The notes under the pieces were generated by a model. The model searched no databases and was not told the DNA's origin. It worked only from the letters and a program-made list of their open reading frames with translations. DNA of 11,271 nt, from NCBI GenBank assembly GCA_012513875.1, contig JAAZBI010000020.1, forward strand, positions 1 to 11,271, in the 5' to 3' direction. The position numbers were made by a program, and so were the translations under genes. The DNA is from Mollicutes bacterium (lineage in GTDB: Bacteria; Bacillota_I; Bacilli_A; RF39; UBA660). This document shows, one piece after another, positions 1 to 5,219 of the stretch; position 1 is the first letter of the stretch, and each line of letters starts with the position of its first letter.

Positions 1-2
1 AA

Positions 3-854
3 TATCTGTGGTTAATTATTTTAAGTTTTGTTTTAATTATCCATCATAATATTAGTTATTTTGATTCAAGTTTAAAAATATATTTTATTGATGTTGGCCA
101 AGGAGATTCGATTTTAATTAAATTACCTAATCAAAAAGGTAACGTTTTAATTGATACTGGCGGAAAATTAAATTATCAAGAAGATTGGCAAAGAAAAAAC
201 AAATCTTTCTCTTTAGCAAAAAACAATTTAATTCCATTTTTCAAATCTTTAGGAATAACAAAAATAGATTCTTTAATTATTACTCACGGAGATGCTGATC
301 ATATAGGAGAATCAATTGATTTAGTTAATAATTTTAAAGTAGAAAATGTAGTATTTAACTGCGGAGAATATAATGATTTAGAAAAAAATTTAATTAAAGT
401 ATTAAAAAAGAATAAAATTAATTATTATTCATGTATTAAAGAATTAAATATAGATAAGTATAAATTACAGTTTTTAAATACAAAAGAGTACCAGAATGAA
501 AATGATAATTCAAATGTAATATACTTTAATTACAATAAATATAAATTTTTATTCATGGGTGATGCTGGATTAGAAAGAGAAAAAGATATATTAGAAAAAT
601 ATAATCTTAAAGATATAGATTTCTTAAAAGTAGGTCATCATGGTTCAAACACAAGCAGTAATAAGCTATTTATAGATAGAATAAATCCAAAATATAGTTT
701 AATTAGTGTTGGCAAAAATAATAGATATGGACATCCAAAAGATGAAGTGTTAAATACTTTAAAGAATAGTAAGATTTATAGAACTGATTTAGATGGAAGT
801 ATTGAGATAAGATTAAATAAAAGGGGATATAAGATTAGGACGTGTCCACCATAG
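3..854 (+). CDS. comEC: ComEC/Rec2 competence protein, C-terminal metallo-beta-lactamase domain (5' partial, chimeric)
   Basis: This is the 3' end of a gene running in from the left edge; the frame is open from base 3 and gives 283 visible residues. A hydrophobic stretch (about residues 3-13) looks like the end of the last membrane segment of the DNA channel. The metallo-beta-lactamase domain follows, with DVGQGDS at 30-36, the metal-binding HGDADH at 95-100, MGDAG at 185-189 and GHHGS at 211-215. ComEC forms the inner-membrane channel for single-stranded DNA in natural transformation; this domain lies outside the membrane in the known topology. Visible motifs are intact, so the gene may be functional. 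Valine codons are all GTT up to base 333 and mostly GTA afterwards, and bases 285-333 recur exactly at 4997-5045. I infer that the part after 333 arrived with the downstream insert. The family call is firm; the chimera is inferred. Confidence 0.9.
   Translation, partial: YLWLIILSFVLIIHHNISYFDSSLKIYFIDVGQGDSILIKLPNQKGNVLIDTGGKLNYQEDWQRKNKSFSLAKNNLIPFFKSLGITKIDSLIITHGDADHIGESIDLVNNFKVENVVFNCGEYNDLEKNLIKVLKKNKINYYSCIKELNIDKYKLQFLNTKEYQNENDNSNVIYFNYNKYKFLFMGDAGLEREKDILEKYNLKDIDFLKVGHHGSNTSSNKLFIDRINPKYSLISVGKNNRYGHPKDEVLNTLKNSKIYRTDLDGSIEIRLNKRGYKIRTCPP
285..333 (+). repeat. 49-nt exact direct repeat, left copy (HGDADH-coding block of comEC)
   Basis: Bases 285-333 are identical to 4997-5045. They encode HGDADH and the following residues through LVNN. 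The copies differ at the base before the block (T versus A) and diverge beyond it. The pair brackets both modules, so it looks like a recombination crossover region or the scar of a duplicated target. The middle comEC copy (from 3155) differs clearly in this block. Confidence 0.85.
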
Positions 855-1759
855 GAAGGAGAATAAAAATTAATTATTATGATGAGATAAAAAATAAAAT
901 AATAGATAATGAAGTATATTTGAGAGTTAAAGACTATTCAAAAGAAAGTCATACCGTTATTACATATTTTGAAATAGGTAAATTGCTAAACGAAGCTGGC
1001 GGTAAGTATGGAGATAATATAATTGATGAATATTCAAATAAATTAGTACTAGAAGTTGGAAAGAAGTATAATAAAAGAACATTATTTAGAATGAAACAAT
1101 TTTATATTATATTTAGTAATGAAAAAGTGTCGCCAATGGCGACACAATTGACTTGGAGCCATTATACCGAATTATTGTCTATAAAAGATTTAAATGAACT
1201 TTTATATTATATAAAATTGGCAAGTACTAACAATTTATCTAAGAGACAATTAAGAGAAAAAATTAAAAACAATGAGTATAAGAGATTATCTTTAGAGGCA
1301 AGAAATAAAATTTCAAATAGTGAATCACTAAAAGTTCAAGATTTAGTACCTAATCCTGTACTAATCAAGAATAAAAATAATATAGATATAATTAATGAAA
1401 AGGTATTACATAATTTAATATTAGAAGATATAGAATCATTTATGCATGAGTTAGGTAATAATTTTAGCTTTATAGGTAGTGAGTATAAAATTAAAATCGG
1501 TGAAAGATATAATTATATAGATTTATTACTTTTTAACATAAAATATAATGCATATGTAGTAGTAGAATTAAAAATAACTGAATTTAAAGTCGAATATATT
1601 TCACAAGTACAAAAGTATATGAATTATATAGATAAAAATATAAAAGAGATAAGTAATAATAATACAATTGGAATAATTATTTGTAAGAAAAATAATAAGT
1701 TTGTAATAGAATATTGTTCAGATGATAGAATTGCTGTAAGAGAATATAAATTAGTGTGA
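842..1759 (+). CDS. DUF1016/YhcG-family PD-(D/E)XK nuclease, intact copy
   Basis: The gene encodes a likely DNA nuclease of the DUF1016 family. Numbered from GTG 842, the N-terminal DUF1016 domain spans about 11-110 and contains the family's WSHY motif (105-108). The C-terminal PD-(D/E)XK domain spans about 185-290, with Asp227 in YNYIDLL and Glu242/Lys244 in VVVELK. It ends in REYKLV. GTG 842 is the first canonical start and overlaps the comEC stop, but it lacks a well-spaced ribosome site. A strong AGGAAGGAG (853-861) instead sits 7 nt before ATT 869, exactly where the degenerate downstream copy has ATG (3769). True translation may start at ATT 869 and give 296 residues. The gene is AT-rich and favours GTA over GTT for Val, unlike holA. 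DUF1016 proteins are often found beside restriction-modification genes, none of which are seen here. The target is unknown. Confidence 0.85.
   Translation: MSTIGRRIKINYYDEIKNKIIDNEVYLRVKDYSKESHTVITYFEIGKLLNEAGGKYGDNIIDEYSNKLVLEVGKKYNKRTLFRMKQFYIIFSNEKVSPMATQLTWSHYTELLSIKDLNELLYYIKLASTNNLSKRQLREKIKNNEYKRLSLEARNKISNSESLKVQDLVPNPVLIKNKNNIDIINEKVLHNLILEDIESFMHELGNNFSFIGSEYKIKIGERYNYIDLLLFNIKYNAYVVVELKITEFKVEYISQVQKYMNYIDKNIKEISNNNTIGIIICKKNNKFVIEYCSDDRIAVREYKLV
853..871 (+). promoter_or_regulatory. Ribosome binding site with possible ATT start codon
   Basis: AGGAAGGAG at 853-861 is followed after 7 nt by ATT AAT TAT TAT. The paralogous copy reads ATG AAT TAT TAT (3769-3780) behind GAGGAG. The alignment places the DUF1016 start at ATT 869-871, a rare start codon, unless the upstream GTG at 842 is used. 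Confidence 0.5.
1127..1145 (+). repeat. GC-rich perfect hairpin inside the DUF1016 gene
   Basis: Arms gtgtcgcc (1127-1134) and ggcgacac (1138-1145) pair perfectly around a 3-nt loop. The element codes for VSPMAT just before the WSHY motif. It is conspicuously GC-rich in AT-rich DNA. The second DUF1016 copy has a rearranged hairpin of the same words at the same place (3829-3843). Confidence 0.75.
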
Positions 1760-1766
1760 TATAATA
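1749..1766 (+). promoter_or_regulatory. Cargo promoter: extended -10 on the DUF1016 stop codon (module 1)
   Basis: TG-A-TATAAT at 1757-1765 is a consensus extended -10, and its TGA is the DUF1016 stop codon. The 18 bases 1749-1766 recur exactly at 4449-4466 before the other cargo gene. No good -35 is seen 17 nt upstream, which is usual for extended -10 promoters. It would let the cargo gene be transcribed on its own. Confidence 0.6.
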
Positions 1767-1784
1767 AATGTAGGATGTGATAAT

Positions 1785-3077
1785 GTGGAACTAATAAAAA
1801 TGCCAATAAATTTAGGAATTAGAATTGTTAAATTGTTAGAAGAAAAAAATATACTACCTCGAAAAAATGTTAGTGGCCCATTTAAAGATATGTTAAGTTT
1901 GGAATTTACTCAAGATGAATTGGATTTAATTACTAAACTTGAAATCACAAACCCAGGACATGAGGCGTTGAAAGGAATAGAGTATTTAAGAAATCTTGAA
2001 ATCTTAAATATTTCCACTGTAGGTAGAACTGAATATCAAAAATCACCTGCTAGTATAACAGATAAAGATATAAAAAACATCTCCAAATTAAAAAAAATAA
2101 AAATACTAACAATAGATAACCAACCAAATATTTCATGGATATTGTTAGAAGAACTACAAAATTTAGAAGAATTATGTATAACAAGAAATTCTAATTTAGA
2201 AGAAATAAATGGACTAGAAAAATTATTAAAACTTGTATCTTTTGAAGAAAGAGGAAATAAAAAAATGAATACTATAGATGGTATACAATCTATGATAAAT
2301 AATAATAATTTAGATGTTTTTGAAATAGATGTTTTACATTATCCAGAAATACTTAATGAAGCTCCAAAATTGGTAAATATGGTTAACTGTACATTTTCAG
2401 AGCAAATAAGTGGAAGTCAACATAAAAGTGTGAACTATAGTTTTTATCAAATGTTGTTGTTTCATAAAAAATGTTTAGAAATTACAGAGCAAGCTAAAAA
2501 AAGTAGTAATGATATAAGAACACAAATTTTATTTGTAGAAAGATTTTTAGCTGAAAATATAACTTATGATTATGATGCGTTAGAAACGAAAAATAGAGCG
2601 CATTATGTTGATGGAAGGCAAAAGGGAAAAAGCAATGGTACAAACAGCGCATACAATGGGATTATGTTTGGAAGTGCTGTATGTGAAGGATATACTAGAT
2701 CAATGCAGTATATATTAAAATTAATGGGAATACAAACTAAAAATGTATATTGTATTTCTGGTAAAGATAAAATAAGTATCAATGAATCATATCATAATAA
2801 AACAACGCTTCCTGACGATGGTTATCACAGTATTATAAGAATTGATTATAATTATGAAGTATATTATTTTGATCCATGTTGGGATTCTTGTAGATGGCAT
2901 AGAGGGGATAAATCTTTACCTTATTCTTTTCTTACAAAAAAAGAAATTTCCAAAGATCATACATTGTCATTTGAAGAAGACGAAATAATATATGATATAC
3001 CTATTCCAAGAGTAAATATTGAGCATGATTTAGAAATGTTTGATAATAAAAAATTTGATAACAAACGTATACGATAA
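1785..3077 (+). CDS. Leucine-rich-repeat plus transglutaminase-like cysteine protein (cargo of module 1)
   Basis: The gene encodes 430 residues without a signal peptide or membrane segment, so the protein is probably cytoplasmic. Residues about 45-170 contain irregular leucine-rich-repeat-like units (for example around 64-76, 100-112 and 125-145), a likely binding surface. Residues about 245-385 form a transglutaminase-like papain fold with Cys300 in AVCEGYTRSM, His348 in DGYHSII and Asp363 in YFDPCWDS, the expected Cys-His-Asp order. The enzyme could cleave or modify amide bonds; the substrate is unknown. Translation probably starts at GTG 1785, with AGGATG at 1772-1777 upstream; the nearby ATG 1783 is out of frame. 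A terminator follows at 3086. It occupies the same slot as the GNAT gene in module 2. Defence or self-modification roles are possible but not shown by the sequence. Confidence 0.7.
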   Translation: MELIKMPINLGIRIVKLLEEKNILPRKNVSGPFKDMLSLEFTQDELDLITKLEITNPGHEALKGIEYLRNLEILNISTVGRTEYQKSPASITDKDIKNISKLKKIKILTIDNQPNISWILLEELQNLEELCITRNSNLEEINGLEKLLKLVSFEERGNKKMNTIDGIQSMINNNNLDVFEIDVLHYPEILNEAPKLVNMVNCTFSEQISGSQHKSVNYSFYQMLLFHKKCLEITEQAKKSSNDIRTQILFVERFLAENITYDYDALETKNRAHYVDGRQKGKSNGTNSAYNGIMFGSAVCEGYTRSMQYILKLMGIQTKNVYCISGKDKISINESYHNKTTLPDDGYHSIIRIDYNYEVYYFDPCWDSCRWHRGDKSLPYSFLTKKEISKDHTLSFEEDEIIYDIPIPRVNIEHDLEMFDNKKFDNKRIR

Positions 3078-3085
3078 TTTTGCAC

Positions 3086-3109
3086 AAGATCAGTATTGAT
3101 CTTTTTTTC
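3086..3109 (+). terminator. Rho-independent terminator after the transglutaminase-like gene
   Basis: AAGATCA (3086-3092), loop GTAT and TGATCTT (3097-3103) form a perfect 7-bp stem followed by a T-run. It closes the module 1 cargo transcript before the next comEC fragment. Confidence 0.85.
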
Positions 3110-3148
3110 TTTGTAATAAAGGATAAAATTCGACTTACTTTTTGACAA

Positions 3149-3162
3149 TCACCACATGGAGA
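3149..3162 (+). repeat. Module right-end junction, copy 1
   Basis: TCACCACA-T-GGAGA lies where module 1 meets the second comEC copy and matches TCACCACA-C-GGAGA at 4991-5004. In native comEC the corresponding bases read ATTACTCA-C-GGAGA, so the first bases of the signature belong to the module side. Confidence 0.6.
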
Positions 3163-3724
3163 CTTTGACCACATGGGAGAAGCTATTAACTTAGTAAATA
3201 ATTTTAAAGTAGAAAAGGTAATATTTAATTGTGGACCTTATAATGATTTAGAAAAAGAATTAATTAAAGTATTAGATAAAAAGAAAATAAAATATTATTC
3301 ATGTATTAAAGAATTAAATATTGATAACAATAAGTTATATTTTTTACAAACCAAAGAATATGATAATGAAAATGATAATTCTAATGTTATTTATACTGAG
3401 TTAAATGGATATAAATTTATGTTCATGGGAGATGCATCAACTACTACAGAAAAAGAAATACTTGATAAATATAATTTACCAGATATAGATGTATTAAAAG
3501 TAGGACATCATGGGTCTAAGACAAGTAGTAGTAAAGAGTTTATTAATGAGATTAATCCTAAATATTCTGTAATTAGTGTAGGAAAGAATAACAGGTATGG
3601 ACATCCAAATAAAGAAGTATTAAATAATTTAGAAAACTCAAAAATATATAGAACAGATCAAGATGGAAGTATTATGCTTAAAAGTAAAAATAATAAACTA
3701 ATAATAGAAACATGTAGTCCATAG
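3149..3724 (+). pseudogene. comEC: Second comEC 3' fragment (metallo-beta-lactamase part), 5' truncated
   Basis: The frame is open from 3146, just after TGA 3143, and reads SPHGDFDHMGEAINLV and on to a stop at 3722-3724. It is clearly similar to the leading comEC over its whole length, keeping MGDAS, GHHGS and KNNRYGHP. It lacks the membrane part and the first beta-strands with DVGQGDS, so it cannot act as ComEC. ATG 3173 could start a 183-residue protein, with GGAGA at 3158 as a chance ribosome site, but that would lose the HGDFDH metal ligands. It is best read as the displaced or imported comEC end of a module rather than an independent gene. Confidence 0.8.
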
Positions 3725-3730
3725 GAAAAA

Positions 3731-3747
3731 GTGTACCCAGTGGGTGC
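3731..3747 (+). repeat. Short imperfect hairpin before the second DUF1016 copy
   Basis: TGTACCC, loop AGT and GGGTGCA pair with one G-T. It lies in about 30 extra bases absent from module 1 between the comEC stop and the DUF1016 ribosome site. No T-run follows, so it is not a standard terminator. Confidence 0.45.
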
Positions 3748-3768
3748 AAAATTATGAGAGGAGAAGAT

Positions 3769-4459
3769 ATGAATTATTATAATGAGATAAAAATTGAATT
3801 AATGAATAATGAAATTAATAGAAAAATTGGCGACAGTGTCGCCAAATTTATCATATAGTCATTATGTTGAGTTGTTACCGTATGATGATTTAAATAAAGT
3901 TAGATATTATATTAAAATAGTGGAAAAAGAAAATTTATCAATCAGGCAACTAAGAATACGAATAAAGTCTAACGAGTATGAAAGGTTACCAGAAACTGCT
4001 AAAAATAAATTAACAAACCAAGCTAAATCTAATGCAGTTGACTTTGTAAAGAATCCAATCTTGATTAGAAACAACAATAAATATGATATATTTTCAGAAA
4101 AAGTATTAAAAAAATTAATATTGGAAGATATTGAAAATTTTTTAGATGAGTTAGGAAATGGATTTACATTTATTAAAAGTGAATATCCTATTAAAATAGG
4201 TGATAGATACAATTATATCGATTTACTTTTATATAATATCAAATATAAATGTTATGTAGTAGTAAAATTAAAAGCAACTGAATTAAAGAAAGAACATACA
4301 GGGCAGATTATGACATATATGAATTACATTAATAAAAATATTAAGACTATAGAAGAAAATGAAGCAGTAGGAATAATAATTTGCAAGCAAGATAATGAAT
4401 ATGTAATCAAATACTGCTCTGATGATAGAATAATAACTAGAGAATATGAATTAGTGTGA
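3769..4459 (+). pseudogene. Degenerate DUF1016/YhcG nuclease gene (deletion, frameshift, active-site change)
   Basis: ATG 3769, preceded by GAGGAG, opens a frame matching the start of the intact copy (MNYYNEIK). About 200 bases of the N-terminal domain are missing, and this frame stops at TAG 3857. The rest continues in another frame (open from ATG 3809, 216 residues) and aligns throughout with the intact copy, through YSHY, YNYIDLLLYNIK and a terminal REYELV. The catalytic ExK is changed: VVVELK has become VVVKLK, a GAA to AAA change at 4265-4267. The gene thus lacks most of the N-terminal domain and one acidic metal ligand. The 216-residue product could in principle be made from ATG 3809 or reached by slippage, but it should not cut DNA. 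Confidence 0.85.
3829..3843 (+). repeat. GC-rich hairpin in the degenerate DUF1016 copy
   Basis: GGCGACA (3829-3835) and TGTCGCC (3837-3843) are perfect inverted arms around one base, so a 6-bp stem with a 3-nt loop is more realistic. It sits at the same protein position, before the SHY motif, as the hairpin at 1127-1145. It uses the same words with swapped arm order. Confidence 0.65.
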
Positions 4460-4466
4460 TATAATA
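4449..4466 (+). promoter_or_regulatory. Cargo promoter: extended -10 on the DUF1016 stop codon (module 2)
   Basis: TG-A-TATAAT at 4457-4465 overlaps the TGA stop of the DUF1016 remnant. The 18-base block is identical to 1749-1766. It probably drives the GNAT gene, which begins 18 nt after the -10. Confidence 0.6.
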
Positions 4467-4483
4467 TAAATATGGTGATTTAG

Positions 4484-4924
4484 ATGGTTATTCGAGTATT
4501 AGATGAAGAAAGAGCTAATATATGTGATAATTTGTTAACAAAATTGATTCAAACCGAAAGACAATATGATGATTCTATCGATGAAAATTTTGTAGTTAAA
4601 GATTATTTTAAAAATGTTATAAATAATAAGGATAACATATTATTATGCTATGAAGAAGATGAAATTATAAAAGGCTATATATATTTAAAATTAGTAAATA
4701 ACGATAACAAAAAAGGTTACTTAATCGACGGCTTATATGTAGATAATGAGTATAGAAATAATGGTATTGCTACTAAGCTTATAGAAAATGCATTAAATGT
4801 AATAAAGAAAACAAATATATCTGTTGTTGATATAAACGTTATGGCGAATAATAGTGTAGCTATAAATTTATACAAGCGTTTTGGATTTAATGAATTTAGA
4901 ATTAGTTTAAGAAAAAATATATAG
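4484..4924 (+). CDS. GNAT-family N-acetyltransferase (cargo of module 2)
   Basis: The gene encodes a 146-residue protein that is probably an acetyl-CoA-dependent N-acyltransferase in the cytoplasm. Motif A is visible at about 84-100 (LYVDNEYRNNGIATKL) with the pyrophosphate-binding R91-x-x-G94-x-A96. Motif B follows with N122 and AINLYKRFGF (126-135). The length is normal for a single GNAT domain. ATG 4484 follows a GGTGAT ribosome site (4475-4480). A strong terminator follows. The substrate cannot be told from sequence. No ribbon-helix-helix antitoxin gene precedes it, so a GNAT toxin-antitoxin pair is unlikely. Its slot matches that of the transglutaminase-like gene in module 1. Confidence 0.85.
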   Translation: MVIRVLDEERANICDNLLTKLIQTERQYDDSIDENFVVKDYFKNVINNKDNILLCYEEDEIIKGYIYLKLVNNDNKKGYLIDGLYVDNEYRNNGIATKLIENALNVIKKTNISVVDINVMANNSVAINLYKRFGFNEFRISLRKNI

Positions 4925-4933
4925 TATTATTTG

Positions 4934-4959
4934 AAAGAATTACTTTTGTGATTCTTTTT
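4934..4959 (+). terminator. Rho-independent terminator after the GNAT gene
   Basis: AAAGAATTAC (4934-4943), loop TTTT and GTGATTCTTT (4948-4957) form a 10-bp stem with one G-T pair, ending in a T-run. It would stop read-through into the third comEC remnant. Confidence 0.85.
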
Positions 4960-4990
4960 AATTGCATTAATCCGTATGCATAAACGTATG

Positions 4991-5004
4991 TCACCACACG
5001 GAGA
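4991..5004 (+). repeat. Module right-end junction, copy 2
   Basis: TCACCACA-C-GGAGA lies at the boundary between module 2 and the third comEC remnant and matches 3149-3162. The 49-nt exact repeat starts inside it at 4997. Confidence 0.6.
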
Positions 5005-5045
5005 TGCTGATCATATAGGAGAATCAATTGATTTAGTTAATAATT
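4997..5045 (+). repeat. 49-nt exact direct repeat, right copy
   Basis: Identical to 285-333. This copy heads the comEC remnant next to holA. Together the two copies flank about 4.7 kb containing both modules, so recombination between them would delete the whole insert. Confidence 0.85.
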
Positions 5046-5191
5046 ATAAAATTGACAAAGTATATTTAAATGATTTTCAATTAACTAGTTTAGAAAAAAG
5101 GTTAATCAAAATATATCAAACAGCAATTCAAGGAACTATTACAATTGAAATTGTTAATCAACAAATGAAAGTTACACCATATTTGGATTTA

Positions 5192-5200
5192 TGATATACT
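5192..5200 (+). promoter_or_regulatory. Extended -10 promoter element for holA
   Basis: TG-A-TATACT overlaps the TGA stop of the comEC remnant; GTTACA at 5171-5176 is a weak possible -35 with 18-bp spacing. The element lies 19 nt before the holA start and would let holA be transcribed although the insert's terminators separate it from upstream promoters. Confidence 0.55.
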
Positions 5201-5219
5201 ATAAACAGTAGGTGAAAAG

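Larger units (their letters stand above)
334..3156 (+). mobile_element. Putative module 1: comEC 3' end + DUF1016 nuclease + LRR/transglutaminase cargo
   Basis: This unit holds a complete comEC 3' end, a DUF1016 gene, an extended -10 on the DUF1016 stop, one cargo gene, a terminator and a TCACCACA junction running into the next comEC copy. Module 2 (3157-4998) repeats the same order with different cargo. The left edge lies somewhere in 285-333, where native and imported sequence cannot be told apart. No transposase, integrase or terminal inverted repeat was found. Calling it mobile is inference from the repeated architecture, the junctions and the codon shift. Confidence 0.55.
3157..4998 (+). 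mobile_element. Putative module 2: comEC 3' end + decayed DUF1016 + GNAT cargo
   Basis: The order matches module 1: comEC 3' end, DUF1016 gene, TGATATAAT on the DUF1016 stop, one cargo gene, terminator, TCACCACA junction. Its nuclease is broken, so it looks like an immobile remnant. The cargo gene appears intact. Boundaries are inferred from comparison with module 1. Confidence 0.55.
4991..5194 (+). pseudogene. comEC: Third comEC 3' remnant with in-frame internal deletion, next to holA
   Basis: The frame reads SPHGDADHIGESIDLVNNYKIDKVYLN, then joins IYQTAIQGTITIEI, which matches IYRTDLDGSIEI near the end of the leading comEC, and stops at TGA 5192-5194. Compared with that copy, about 124 codons are missing in frame, including MGDA and GHHGS. 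Its first 49 bases match the leading comEC exactly, and its Val codons are mostly GTT like holA. It directly abuts holA, the normal neighbour of comEC. I infer that it is the original native end. An ORF could start at ATG 4976 or 4988, but there is no ribosome site and a terminator lies upstream. Confidence 0.75.

Noticed and set aside
1624..1806. Reverse-strand open frame rich in Leu and Ile
   Set aside because: It lies antisense to the DUF1016 3' end, has no ribosome site, and its hydrophobicity follows from AT-rich sequence.
3731..3747. Hairpin after the second comEC fragment as a terminator
   Set aside because: The stem is short, has a G-T pair and lacks a T-run.
3907..4212. Reverse-strand 101-codon open frame
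   Set aside because: It is antisense to the DUF1016 remnant, which has clear homology to the intact copy; no family is recognisable.
4484..4924. GNAT gene as a toxin of a toxin-antitoxin pair
   Set aside because: No ribbon-helix-helix antitoxin gene lies beside it; its neighbours are a DUF1016 remnant and a terminator.
285..5045. CRISPR-like array from the repeated blocks
   Set aside because: There are only two or three dispersed copies within coding sequence, without regular spacers or cas genes.
1..5194. Insertion sequence, integron or phage explaining the repeats
   Set aside because: No transposase, integrase or phage gene, no terminal inverted repeats and no attC-like sites are visible; repeats are confined to comEC and DUF1016 homology plus short junctions.
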